Of a stretch of DNA of 64,000 nt, positions 33,706 through 41,770 are shown piece after piece. Every line of letters starts with the position of its first letter. Within the stretch, counting starts at the first letter, position 1. The notes under the pieces were generated by a model that searched no databases, was not told the DNA's origin, and saw only the letters and a program-made list of their open reading frames with translations. The DNA comes from Candidatus Dormiibacterota bacterium (GTDB lineage: Bacteria; Chloroflexota; Dormibacteria; Aeolococcales; Aeolococcaceae), in contig JAFARE010000001.1 of assembly GCA_019245575.1 (NCBI GenBank), positions 124,001 to 188,000 on the forward strand, in the 5' to 3' direction. Position numbers and translations under genes: made by a program.

Positions 33706-34647
33706 CTAGGACGAGGTTTCGGCGCGGCGCGCGCGGGCGCGGCGCTTGCCCTCGTGCATCGCCTGCACGCGAGCGACGGGGAGCGCGTGGCCCTCGTCGA
33801 TGAGGTCACGCGGCAACACCTGTGGTTTCGGCATGAGCTCGCGCCATGGATCGCGCGCGCCGAGCGATCCCGCCGCGCTGTGGATGGTGAAGTCGGCCGG
33901 ACTCGCGCGGTCGAGCTCGTCCCATGAGAGAGGGAATGACACCGGCACGCCCGGGCGGGCGCGCGGGCTGTAGGCCGACACGACGGTCGCGCCTCCGACG
34001 CGCGTGGAGTCGAGAAACACCTTGCCGCCGCGGTCTTCCTTCATGAACGCGGTGGTGGCCAGCGATGCGTCGAGTCGCTCCGCGCGCACGGCGACAGCTC
34101 GCGCCGCGGCGGCGATGTCTTCGAACGTCGCGTTCTTCAGCGGCACAAAGACGTGCACGCCCTTGGCGCCGCTGGTCTTCACCGCGCTGTCGACACCGGC
34201 TTCGGTGAGCACGCGGCGAACCAGGTGCGCGGCCTGCACCGCGAGTCTGAACGCATCCGCCGCGGGCGGATCGAGGTCCAGGACGAGGTACATCGGCGCT
34301 CCCTGCCGGCCGGCGCGAAAGAGCGCCGGGTGGTACTCGACCGCGCGCTGGTTGGCGAACCACAGCAGCGTGCGCCGGTCATTGCAGAGCGCGTATGAGA
34401 CCTCACGATGCGACGCCTCTGCCCACATGCTCACGGTCTTCACCCACGGCGGCGTGTACTTGGGCACGTTCTTCTGCATGAACGGCGGCTGATCGCGCAG
34501 CACGCGGATCACCGAGAGCGGGCGGTCACGCAGCTCGTGGATGAGCCGATCGGCGACCGCGCCGAGATACTCCACCAGGTTGCGCTTGGTTGCGCCCGCG
34601 TCGGCGAAGAGCGGCTCGTCGAGGTTGGTGAACGTGACCTCGTCCAT
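33706..34647 (-). CDS. Stand-alone LigD-type primase/polymerase domain (NHEJ)
   Basis: DNA repair polymerase of 313 aa. It has LFADAGATKRNLVEYLGAVAD, WADAS-like MWAEASHREVSYALC, MYLVLDLDPP with the metal-binding Asp pair, VKTSGAKGVHVFVPL, EDRGGKVFLDSTRVGGATVVSAYSPRARPGVPVSFPLSWDEL, all LigD-Pol (AEP family) hallmarks. It repairs double-strand breaks with Ku and an ATP ligase in the known system; neither is in this window. The C-terminal 20 residues are basic. The ATG has TACCAT exactly 6 nt upstream, so it is likely leaderless. Confidence 0.92.
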   Translation of the reverse strand: MDEVTFTNLDEPLFADAGATKRNLVEYLGAVADRLIHELRDRPLSVIRVLRDQPPFMQKNVPKYTPPWVKTVSMWAEASHREVSYALCNDRRTLLWFANQRAVEYHPALFRAGRQGAPMYLVLDLDPPAADAFRLAVQAAHLVRRVLTEAGVDSAVKTSGAKGVHVFVPLKNATFEDIAAAARAVAVRAERLDASLATTAFMKEDRGGKVFLDSTRVGGATVVSAYSPRARPGVPVSFPLSWDELDRASPADFTIHSAAGSLGARDPWRELMPKPQVLPRDLIDEGHALPVARVQAMHEGKRRARARRAETSS

Positions 34648-34735
34648 TGCGCGATGGTATGCCGCACCGATGAATCACGCGCCGCCGCGCGGTCAGAGCA
34701 CACGAGGTTGGCTCTGAAATTGGAGGTTGACGAAC

Positions 34736-35335
34736 ATGAGCAGAGTGTCAGCGGGCATCACGATCTCGGTGGACGGCTACTTCGCGGGTCCGGACGACCA
34801 CGCTGGACAGGGGCTCGGTGTGGGCGGAGAACGCCTGCACTACTGGGTCTTCGGCGGCCCGTGGACGTACGACACGGAGCAGGGCGGCGACCCGGTGCCG
34901 GAGGACAAGGAGTGGCTGGAGGAGCAGGTGGCCTCGACCGGCGCCGTGGTGGGCGGACGCTGGACGTATGAGGCGTCGGGACATTGGGGCGGCACCAACC
35001 CGTGGGGACTGCCGTTCGTCATCGTCACGCACCGCCCCGAGGAGCAGCCCGAGGGCGCCGGGTTCACCTTCATCAACGGAGTCACGGAGGCGGTCGAGCA
35101 GGCCAAGAACCTGGCCGGCGGCAAGGGCGTGCACATCATGGGTGGCGGGGATGTGATCCGGCAGGCGCTCGACGCGGGGGTGGTGGAGCAACTGTCGATG
35201 ATCATCGCGCCGGTGATCCTCGGTGGCGGCAAGCGCCTCTTCGACGGGCTCAGGCGGTCGTTCGACCTGCAGCAGCTCGGCGTGCGGCAGTCGCGGTTCG
35301 CCACGTTCGTGGACTACGGCGTCAACGTCTCGTAG
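34736..35335 (+). CDS. RibD C-terminal/dihydrofolate reductase-like family protein
   Basis: NADPH-dependent reductase-like protein of 199 aa. AGITISVDGYFAGPDD, VVGGRWTYEASGHWGG, FVIVTHRP, VHIMGGGDVIRQALDAGVVEQLSMIIAPVILGGGKRLFDGL match the RibD-C family, frequent in actinobacteria and of unknown substrate. I prefer ATG 34736 to the track TTG 34727 because GGAGG lies 9 nt before it. It ends 3 nt from the convergent DUF1906 lipoprotein gene. Confidence 0.88.
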   Translation: MSRVSAGITISVDGYFAGPDDHAGQGLGVGGERLHYWVFGGPWTYDTEQGGDPVPEDKEWLEEQVASTGAVVGGRWTYEASGHWGGTNPWGLPFVIVTHRPEEQPEGAGFTFINGVTEAVEQAKNLAGGKGVHIMGGGDVIRQALDAGVVEQLSMIIAPVILGGGKRLFDGLRRSFDLQQLGVRQSRFATFVDYGVNVS

Positions 35336-35338
35336 GTC

Positions 35339-36958
35339 CTACCAGAGGAGCGAGATGTCTCCCGGTCGCATCTCATCGAGGTCGACGGAGGGATCAGGGC
35401 TCCCCTGCGGAAATCCGCCGTGCATCTTGTACTGCCAGGCGACGGTGTTGCCGCCGCAACTCGGTGTGATGGCAAAGAAGGCGGGTGCGTTGACCTTGGT
35501 GGGGCTGTACTGCTGCGCGCCGTAGAGGTATTCGGGCTGATCGCCCCAGAGCACCACGCTCTGCGCGACCTGCGGGCTGGCGGCAATGGCGCCGCACCAG
35601 GCGCTGGGGAATTGGTTGTACACATTGGTTCGCGGGTCGTACGGAAGCGGGTTCTCGTAGAGGCCGGGCACGTATCCGCTGCCGGCGAACGCTGCGGTCC
35701 AGCCTGTGATGTACGAGGACGCGATGGGATCGTTCTCCTCGACGTCGCGAAAGATGGCGACGCCGCCAGGGGCGCCGATCGCCCGCGCCCAGCGGATGGC
35801 ATTCGCGGCGTCGGCGTAGGGGTTTGCTCCCTGCGTGCCGTCGGTGTCGGCGATGAGCATCACTCGCGCGCCCTGGCTGTGGATGTAGCTCGCCTCGGCT
35901 GCGCTGACGCCCGCCGTGCCACAGCGGTTGATGCCGAGGTATCGGGCCACGAATGACGGCGCTCCCATGTACTGCGTCGTCTGCCCGAGCATCGAGAACG
36001 CGGACGTGCATGAGTCGATGCCCCAGAGGCCACCGTTGTGCAGCGAACCGCCGCTGTCACCGCTTCCTGCGGCACCGCGCGCGATGTCCCAGCCGGGCCA
36101 ATACGAGGAGACCTGCTCCGGCGGCGCGCTGCCGAAGGCGTGAACTCCGCCCCATCCGTCAATGGTCCAGCCGCCGGGATTGCTGGGCGTCGAGAGATTC
36201 CAGAGCTGGACGCCGCGCGCGATGTCCCATCCCAGCCAGTGCGCCGAGCTGAGAAATGGCGCGCCGCCGAGTGGATGGATCGTCCCCCAGCCATCCAGCA
36301 CGTACCCCGCCTGCGCGTGCGGGAAGACGGTGAGCCCGCGGGCGATGTCCCAGCCTTGCCAGTACGAGCTTGGAGCGATGGATGGTGCCCCGCCGAAGGG
36401 GTGCAGTCCACCCCATCCGTCGAGCACCCATCCCCCAGGCCCCGTGGGATTCGCGGCGATGCCACGGGCTATGTCCCACCCCTGCCAGTACGCGCTCACC
36501 TGAACCTGTGGCGCGCTGCCGAATGGATGGACGCCGCCCCAACCGTCGACCACCCAGCCCCCCGTTCCGCCGTTTGTGAGCGTGATGCCACGCGCGATGT
36601 CCCAGCCGAACCACGAGGCGCTGGTCTGCACGGGCGGGGCATTGCCATACGGATGCACGCCGCCCCAACCGTCGAGCACGTAGCCTCCGGTGAGTGACGG
36701 CAAGCTGACGACGCCGCGGGCGAGGTCCTGGTTGGGCCAATAACTACTGACCGTGACGGGCGGCGCCGATCCCGCTGGATGGAGGCCGCCGAAGCCGTCC
36801 AGGACATACAGCGCATTGGCGTTGTCCAGCGGCGAGCTCGCGACCGCTCGCCGTGCCGTGGCAGCGGATCTGCCGTCGGGGGCGGCGACGCCACAGGACG
36901 CGACCACACCAACGGTTGCGATCACGACGAACGCCCGATACGTCAGCCGAACTGCCAT
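35339..36958 (-). CDS. Lipoprotein with six WGG repeats and DUF1906 (Rv2525c-like) glycoside-hydrolase-like domain
   Basis: Predicted surface lipoprotein of 539 aa. The signal peptide ends in VGVVASC, a lipobox with Cys22. Residues about 48-300 contain six repeats of 40-45 aa built on YVLDGWGGVHPFGSAP...SYWxGWDIARG. From about 315 a DUF1906 domain follows: GIDSCTSAFSMLGQTTQYMGAPSFVARYLG, FRDVEENDP, GLYENPLPY, AWQYKMHGG, SVDLDEMRPGD. DUF1906 proteins resemble GH25 and are linked to cell-wall turnover. The repeats probably form a binding propeller. It is transcribed away from the tRNA-Gln gene. Confidence 0.82.
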   Translation of the reverse strand: MAVRLTYRAFVVIATVGVVASCGVAAPDGRSAATARRAVASSPLDNANALYVLDGFGGLHPAGSAPPVTVSSYWPNQDLARGVVSLPSLTGGYVLDGWGGVHPYGNAPPVQTSASWFGWDIARGITLTNGGTGGWVVDGWGGVHPFGSAPQVQVSAYWQGWDIARGIAANPTGPGGWVLDGWGGLHPFGGAPSIAPSSYWQGWDIARGLTVFPHAQAGYVLDGWGTIHPLGGAPFLSSAHWLGWDIARGVQLWNLSTPSNPGGWTIDGWGGVHAFGSAPPEQVSSYWPGWDIARGAAGSGDSGGSLHNGGLWGIDSCTSAFSMLGQTTQYMGAPSFVARYLGINRCGTAGVSAAEASYIHSQGARVMLIADTDGTQGANPYADAANAIRWARAIGAPGGVAIFRDVEENDPIASSYITGWTAAFAGSGYVPGLYENPLPYDPRTNVYNQFPSAWCGAIAASPQVAQSVVLWGDQPEYLYGAQQYSPTKVNAPAFFAITPSCGGNTVAWQYKMHGGFPQGSPDPSVDLDEMRPGDISLLW

Positions 36959-37155
36959 CTGTTATCGCTCACACGGCGGGCGCGCCTGAAATCGCGCCCT
37001 CAACAACTCCTTGCAGCCCGGATTATGCGAGCAATGACTGGCGCCGCACAGCGGAGAGTTGTGAGCCTTTGTAAAGGTGGAGGCGACCGGTGGTCATGGT
37101 TCGGCGATCATTCGCGTCTCTCCCTCACAGTTCGAGTTCGCGGAGTCACAGCCGA

Positions 37156-37230
37156 TGGCTGGGGAGAGAGGATTCGAACCTCTGATTGGCTGATCCAGAG
37201 TCAGCTGCCTTACCACTTGGCCACTCCCCA
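37156..37230 (-). tRNA. tRNA-Gln (anticodon CTG)
   Basis: The cloverleaf is complete on the minus strand: acceptor TGGGGAG/CTCCCCA, anticodon stem GCTGA/TCAGC with loop CTCTGGA (anticodon CTG), T arm AGAGG-TTCGAAT-CCTCT, discriminator G and encoded CCA (37158-37156). Confidence 0.95.
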
Positions 37231-37241
37231 AAGGCCGCACG

Positions 37242-37247
37242 AGTCTA
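37242..37247 (-). promoter_or_regulatory. -10 element of tRNA-Gln
   Basis: TAGACT lies 11 nt before the mature tRNA 5' end, with CTGGAG 17 bp further upstream as a weak -35. The hexamer belongs to the same YANNNT class seen before many protein genes. Confidence 0.65.
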
Positions 37248-37295
37248 CCCCGCGCAGGTTTTGGCTCCAGTTCGCCCGTCCTATACTGGGTTGGG

Positions 37296-37616
37296 ATGGA
37301 TCTGCTGGAGTTGCTTCGATTTCAAGCTCGCCGGTACCGGTGCTCGGCCTGCGGCGAGAACATGGCCGATTGCGGCATCAACGTCCTCGCCCAGCAAGGC
37401 AACCGGGCGTTGGTGCGGGTCACGTGCGCTTCGTGCAATGACGAGAACCTGCTCCAGATCATCTTCCAGACCGAAGCTGAGGAGGAGCGCGAACCGCTGT
37501 TCGACGAGGCCCGCCCCGAAGTGGAAGCGCCCATCACCGGCGACGAACTCCTCGAGCTCCACACGGTGCTGGCCGGCCACGACGGCAGCCTCACAGACCT
37601 CTTTGGCAAGCGCTAG
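37296..37616 (+). CDS. Zinc-ribbon protein of unknown function
   Basis: Protein of 106 aa. Residues 16-50 hold CSACGENMADCG and VTCASCNDENL, two Cys-x2-Cys pairs that make a zinc ribbon. The rest is acidic (EAEEEREPLFDE, ITGDELLELHTVLAGHDG) and probably helical. I know no function. TATACT, the best -10 in this region, lies 8 nt before the ATG. A 65-aa gene follows 20 nt downstream and may be co-transcribed. Confidence 0.75.
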   Translation: MDLLELLRFQARRYRCSACGENMADCGINVLAQQGNRALVRVTCASCNDENLLQIIFQTEAEEEREPLFDEARPEVEAPITGDELLELHTVLAGHDGSLTDLFGKR

Positions 37617-37636
37617 CTCACCGCGACAGACATTCA

Positions 37637-37834
37637 GTGGCGGCTGACAAGAAGTCCAAGGCTCGGATCGTGCTCACCCGGCCGCCCAAGGACCTCGGCG
37701 AGATGACTGACGGCGAACTTCAGGTGTTCGCGGAGCAGTTGTGGAACGGAATCATCGACGCCGGGAAGGACGAGGCGACCACTGGTGCCGACCAGGACCC
37801 GGCGAATTTGGAAGCCCCCTCACAGGAGCGCTAG
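37637..37834 (+). CDS. Hypothetical 65-residue protein
   Basis: Small hydrophilic protein with basic N-terminus (DKKSKARIVLTRPPKDLGEM), a short helix DGELQVFAEQLWNGIIDAG and an acidic, disordered end. GTG start without a clear SD. It follows the zinc-ribbon gene by 20 nt and ends 1 nt from the convergent PBP1A gene. No family recognised. Confidence 0.55.
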   Translation: MAADKKSKARIVLTRPPKDLGEMTDGELQVFAEQLWNGIIDAGKDEATTGADQDPANLEAPSQER

Positions 37835-37835
37835 C

Positions 37836-40160
37836 TCAGGGCGAACCCCCGTTCGGCCGCACCGCCGGCGCAGCCGCGCTGGTGGGCCCGCCACCAGCAC
37901 CGCCGTGCGACGGCGAGGGGCAGATCACCGGCCCTGGCGTGGCGCCCGGGCTGGGCGAGGGGCAGAAGCTCGGTGACGGGCTGGGCGGGGCCGTCGGCGT
38001 GGACGTGGCTGTCGCGGTCGGCGTCGGCGTCGCCGTGGGCGATGGCGTGGGACACGCGCTGTCGGTGGGCAGCAGCGACGCATCCTGAGTCGAGCAGTTC
38101 GACAGCGCACCGCTCACCGGCACGAACGCGCTCGGCTTCGGCAGCGTGTTCACGAACGGCACCGCGATGTACTGCGCCTCGGTGACGCCGAACACCTGGT
38201 CCATCGGGACCTCCGCGGGGTTGCTGCCGTCGGTGTGCCCCGCCCACGTCGACACGACCCAGTCCGGCGTGTACGCGTTGTACCAGGCATCGATGAAGTT
38301 GTCCGTGGTCCCTGACTTCCCCGCCGTGGGCCACTTGAAGCGCAGGCCCCACGTCTTCGGGTAGTTCTTGAGGATGTTGGTGATGCTCCACGCCTGCGCC
38401 GGCGTCATCACATCACCCTGGCCGGGCGCCTGTGTGTTGTCCGCCAGCACGTTGCCGCTGCCGTCGACCACCTTGAGGATCCCGTACGCCGTCACCTTGT
38501 GCCCGCCGTTGGCGAACGCCGCGTAGGCGGATGAGAGGTCGATCATCTTCACCGCACTCGTGCCGATGGCCGTGCTCAGGTTGGGTGCAAGATCCGTCGT
38601 GATGCCGGCGCTGTGCGCGAAGTCGATGACATTGCTCACGCCGGCCATCTGCATCGCCTGCTCGGTCGCGATGTTGCGCGAATAGAGCAGCGCGTGCGCC
38701 GCCGTGATCTGCCCCTGGTAGCCGCGGTCGAAGTCCTGCACGCCGCCCAGCTGCTGTGACTCCGCCCGCGTGTCGTTCAGCACTGTCTGCGGCGTGAGCG
38801 AGCCGTTCTTGAATCCGGTCTCGTACACGAACGGCTTGAAGCTCGACCCGGGCTGGCGCTGCGCCGTCACCACGTTGAACTGACCCGCGATCGAGTCGTC
38901 GCTGAAGTCGGCCGAGCCGACCATCGCCAGGATGCCGCCGGTGTGCGCGTCCACCATGAGCAGCGCGCCGTTGTTGGCGCCGTGGCCTATCTTGGCCACA
39001 CCGTCGTGCACGGCGTTCATGGCGTTCTGCTGAATGGAGAGATCCAGCGTGGTGGTGACCACCAGGCTGCCGTTGAGGAACGCGGGGTCGTTGGCGAACT
39101 GCGATTGCAGCTCGTCCTGCACGTACTGCACGAAGTGCGGCGCCGCACCGCCCGTCAGGCCGCTCTTGCCGTTGAGGAGGTCGGCCTGGATCGCCGCCTG
39201 GTTGTGCTGCTGCATCGCGGCCTGCGCCGGATCCGGGTTGCCGCCGCCCACCAGCGGGTCCACCGCCTGCGCCTGGGCCTGCGTGATCTTGCCAAGGTCC
39301 ACCAGGCCCTGCAGCACGTACTGCATGCGCACGTAGGCGGCCTGCGGGTTCTTGTACGGGTCGTTGTACGACGGCGCCTCGGGCAGTCCCGCGAGCAGCG
39401 CGGACTCGGGCAGCGTCAGCTCCGCCGCGTGCTTGCCGAAGTACCGCTCGGCCGCGTTCTCGATGCCGTACGCGTTCTCGCCGAAGTACGTGATGTTCAG
39501 GTACTCGTCGAGGATCTGGCTCTTGCTCCATTTGCTGTCAATCTGCTGCGCCAGCAGCGCCTCGCGGATCTTGCGCAGCGGGTCGCGCGACGCCACCTGG
39601 CCGAAGAACGCCTGCTTCACCAGCTGCTGCGTGATGGTGCTGGCGCCCTCGGCGGGGCGGCGCAGGATCAGGTCGTCGACGATCGCCTTGGCGATGCGCT
39701 TGAAGTCGAACGCGCCCTCGTTGTAGAAGTTGCGGTCCTCTGCGGAGAGCATCGCGCTCTGCATGATGGGCGCGATCTGGCCGATGGGCACGCTGGTGCG
39801 GCTCTGCGCGTCGTGCCCCACCTCGGCGATCAGCTGGCCGTTGCGGTCGAGGATCTTGATCGTGCCGGTGGCCTTGCCGATGTCGTCGATGTTGGGCAAC
39901 GTCACCGCCGCGTATGCGACGAGCCCGCCGATCACCAGGATGATTGCGCCAATCACGGCCAGAACTGCGTACACCACCCGGCGCGTGCGCCGCCCCATGC
40001 CGAAGCGCTTGTCCGGCCCGCGGCCCCCGCCGGATGCGCCGCCGTCGCGCTTCAGCCCGGCGCGGCGCCGCGTCGAGCGCGCGTCGCCAGGCCGTGCCGG
40101 TCCGCCCCCCGGAGATCCAAAGCCCGGGCGCGGAGAATCAGCCGGCACTCGCCTGCTCAC
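37836..40160 (-). CDS. Class A penicillin-binding protein (PBP1A-like transglycosylase/transpeptidase)
   Basis: Bifunctional peptidoglycan synthase of 774 aa. A Gly/Arg-rich cytoplasmic tail of about 60 aa precedes one TM helix (VVYAVLAVIGAIILVIGGLVAYAA). The GT51 domain shows SAEDRNFYNEGAFD (catalytic Glu), GASTITQQLVKQAFF, YLNITYFGENAYGIENAA. The transpeptidase has PGSSFKPF (Ser-x2-Lys, about 440), YSRNIATEQ (SxN) and TAGKSGTTDN (KTG box as KSG). A tail rich in Thr, Pro and Ser closes the protein. The start GTG lies 23 nt inside the preceding gene; another GTG four codons later is possible. It is the last gene of a tightly overlapping operon. Confidence 0.93.
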   Translation of the reverse strand: MSRRVPADSPRPGFGSPGGGPARPGDARSTRRRAGLKRDGGASGGGRGPDKRFGMGRRTRRVVYAVLAVIGAIILVIGGLVAYAAVTLPNIDDIGKATGTIKILDRNGQLIAEVGHDAQSRTSVPIGQIAPIMQSAMLSAEDRNFYNEGAFDFKRIAKAIVDDLILRRPAEGASTITQQLVKQAFFGQVASRDPLRKIREALLAQQIDSKWSKSQILDEYLNITYFGENAYGIENAAERYFGKHAAELTLPESALLAGLPEAPSYNDPYKNPQAAYVRMQYVLQGLVDLGKITQAQAQAVDPLVGGGNPDPAQAAMQQHNQAAIQADLLNGKSGLTGGAAPHFVQYVQDELQSQFANDPAFLNGSLVVTTTLDLSIQQNAMNAVHDGVAKIGHGANNGALLMVDAHTGGILAMVGSADFSDDSIAGQFNVVTAQRQPGSSFKPFVYETGFKNGSLTPQTVLNDTRAESQQLGGVQDFDRGYQGQITAAHALLYSRNIATEQAMQMAGVSNVIDFAHSAGITTDLAPNLSTAIGTSAVKMIDLSSAYAAFANGGHKVTAYGILKVVDGSGNVLADNTQAPGQGDVMTPAQAWSITNILKNYPKTWGLRFKWPTAGKSGTTDNFIDAWYNAYTPDWVVSTWAGHTDGSNPAEVPMDQVFGVTEAQYIAVPFVNTLPKPSAFVPVSGALSNCSTQDASLLPTDSACPTPSPTATPTPTATATSTPTAPPSPSPSFCPSPSPGATPGPVICPSPSHGGAGGGPTSAAAPAVRPNGGSP

Positions 40161-40575
40161 TCTCCTCTTCAGCGCCGCGCCGCTTCATCATCTGGCGCGC
40201 GACGTAGCTGCCGCCGGCCGACCCGGCCGCGGTCAGCCCGCGGAGCAGCAGCTTCTGCGCCCCGGACCCGCCCTTGCGCTGCTTCTCCAGCTCCTTGCGG
40301 ATCTCGCGCAGCTCCTCGGCCAGGTCCTCGATCGTCGCCGGGTCCTCGTCGTCGCCCTCGCCCCGCTTGCGCAGACGAGCGCGCAGGACGATCAGCCCGC
40401 CGACCAGGAGCAGCGCCCCGCCGGCGATGGCGGCGATGCGCAGGCCGTCGCGGCGCAGGCGGGCTTTGACGTCGAGCTCGGAGCGGACCTTGGCCTCGAA
40501 CCGTCCGAGGTCGGCGGCGAGCGCCTCCTTGCTCAGCTCCCGTTGTTTTTGCGCCTGCTCAACTGCCTGAGCCAC
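40138..40575 (-). CDS. Single-TM coiled-coil protein upstream of PBP1A
   Basis: Protein of 145 aa. A charged helix (QAQKQRELSKEALAADLGRFEAKVRSEL) leads to one TM segment (IAAIAGGALLLVGGLIVL), then a basic stretch, an acidic coiled coil (DPATIEDLAEELREIRKELEKQRK) and a Gly-rich end. It has no recognised family; the layout is like DUF3618-type envelope proteins. GGAGG with 7-nt spacing fixes GTG 40575. It overlaps DUF1469 by 43 nt and PBP1A by 23 nt, so it is coupled to both. Confidence 0.7.
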   Translation of the reverse strand: MAQAVEQAQKQRELSKEALAADLGRFEAKVRSELDVKARLRRDGLRIAAIAGGALLLVGGLIVLRARLRKRGEGDDEDPATIEDLAEELREIRKELEKQRKGGSGAQKLLLRGLTAAGSAGGSYVARQMMKRRGAEEESEQASAG

Positions 40576-40952
40576 TCGCTGTCCTCCTTGAGGGCGCCCA
40601 CCGTCTCCTTGCCGCTGGTGATGGCCTTGCGGAATCTCCTGTAAGCGAGAACGCCGAACAGCCCGGCGAGTAACGCCAGGAGGAAGCCCACGGCGACCCA
40701 GCCCAGCCAGCGGTTGTGGAACAGGTCGGGCCCGAACTCCGACGGGATCGCCCCGATGGCCTCGATCAGCGCGATGAAGAGCAGCAGCGCCGCGACCACC
40801 CCGAAGATCGCCGCCACCAGGAAGCGCTTGGCCGCCGCGGTCATCTGGGTCCGAGCCAGGTCGATCTCGGCCCGCACCAGGCGCACGGCGTCCTGGGCGA
40901 TCTCGCGGCCGATGTCTCGCAGCCCCTCCTCCGGCTCTGCGGCGCGGGTCAC
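40533..40952 (-). CDS. DUF1469/phage-holin-superfamily membrane protein
   Basis: Protein of 139 aa: an amphipathic N-terminus (DIGREIAQDAVRLVRAEIDLARTQM), two long TM hairpin segments (FLVAAIFGVVAALLLFIALIEAIGAI and WLGWVAVGFLLALLAGLFGVLAY) and a basic tail, matching PF07332. Despite the name, the family is chromosomal and not tied to phage lysis. Its GTG overlaps the TGA of the HspR-like gene (GTGA). Confidence 0.82.
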   Translation of the reverse strand: MTRAAEPEEGLRDIGREIAQDAVRLVRAEIDLARTQMTAAAKRFLVAAIFGVVAALLLFIALIEAIGAIPSEFGPDLFHNRWLGWVAVGFLLALLAGLFGVLAYRRFRKAITSGKETVGALKEDSEWLRQLSRRKNNGS

Positions 40953-41293
40953 CCGGCCGGCTCGAGCAGGTTGAGGTCGATGCCGCGCAGCTCGGCGGGC
41001 GGCTCGAGGCGATTCTTCTTGAGGATCGCCAGCAACTTGAGCAGCTGGCGCACGCCTGCGAGGTTCACGCCATAGCTGCGCGTTAGCCGCTGCACCACCT
41101 GCAGCTTGTTGAGGTCGTGCTGCGTGTAGCGGCGGCGGTTGGTGGGCGTGCGGTGTGGCGTGACCAAGCCGACCGTCTCATACATCATCAGCGTGCGCGG
41201 GTGCGTCGCCAGGATCTCCGCCGCCACGCTCAGCGTGTAAATCGGCTTGTCGGGGCCGGGCGTGCCGGGTGGCATGCGCCCCATTCGGCTCAT
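40949..41293 (-). CDS. HspR-like MerR family regulator (copy 1)
   Basis: Protein of 114 aa with a MerR-type winged helix: YTLSVAAEILATHPRTLMMYETVGLVTPHRTPTNRRRYTQHDLNKLQVVQRLTRSYGVNLAGVRQLL. The LxxAAExLxxHPRTLxxYE core is that of HspR heat-shock repressors, here without their hydrophobic tail. ATG 41293 overlaps the response-regulator stop (ATGA); ATG 41284, 9 nt after AAGGA, is an alternative. Copy 2 lies 480 nt upstream. Control of the envelope operon is inference. Confidence 0.88.
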   Translation of the reverse strand: MSRMGRMPPGTPGPDKPIYTLSVAAEILATHPRTLMMYETVGLVTPHRTPTNRRRYTQHDLNKLQVVQRLTRSYGVNLAGVRQLLKLLAILKKNRLEPPAELRGIDLNLLEPAG

Positions 41294-41676
41294 TCCTTCA
41301 GCCATTCCTCAATTCCCTCCGAAAGCTCGACGGGCGTCGTGTGAGCCTTGACCAGAAACTCCAGCGCGCCCATCTCGTGGCCGCGATCGCGCATCTCCTC
41401 CTCGCCGTAGTTGCTGAGGATGACCACCGGCACGTGCGACGTGGCCGGGTCCTCGCGCAGCCGGCGCAGGACCTCGAAGCCGTCGACCTTGGGCAGGCGG
41501 ATGTCGAGAAAGATGATGTCGGGGTGCAGCTCGCCCGCGGCGGTCAGCCCGCGCTCGCCGTCGGTGGCGGTGTGCACGCGGTAGCCGTCGCGCTCCAGGC
41601 GCAGCCGATACATGTCGAGGAACTGCTCGTCATCCTCGATGAGCAGCACATCGATCGCCTGTTCGGTGGTTTCCAC
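41290..41676 (-). CDS. CheY-like single-domain response regulator
   Basis: Receiver domain of 128 aa without output domain. The acidic pocket is DVLLIEDDEQF (Asp15-16), the phospho-acceptor Asp58 lies in IIFLDIRLPKVDGFEVL, Ser88 in VVILSN and Lys110 in LEFLVKAHTTP. GGAGG precedes GTG 41676. No histidine kinase is in the window. Upstream is an AT-richer gap with ATAA(C/G)GTTA repeats. It is coupled to the HspR-like gene, so the pair may signal through protein-protein contact. Confidence 0.9.
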   Translation of the reverse strand: METTEQAIDVLLIEDDEQFLDMYRLRLERDGYRVHTATDGERGLTAAGELHPDIIFLDIRLPKVDGFEVLRRLREDPATSHVPVVILSNYGEEEMRDRGHEMGALEFLVKAHTTPVELSEGIEEWLKE

Positions 41677-41715
41677 GATTCCTCCCTTGGGGCCGGAACG
41701 CCTGCGGCCCTAAGG

Positions 41716-41748
41716 ATAACGTTAGTGTCCGGGTATAAGGTTATGTTA
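41716..41748. repeat. ATAA(C/G)GTTA direct repeat upstream of the response-regulator operon
   Basis: ATAACGTTA (41716-41724) and ATAAGGTTA (41735-41743) lie 19 bp apart in an AT-rich island of an otherwise very GC-rich region, followed by TGTTA. They sit about 40-70 bp upstream of the response-regulator start and are a candidate operator or promoter. Confidence 0.5.
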
Positions 41749-41770
41749 CAGGCAGCGCGTCGCTGCGACC

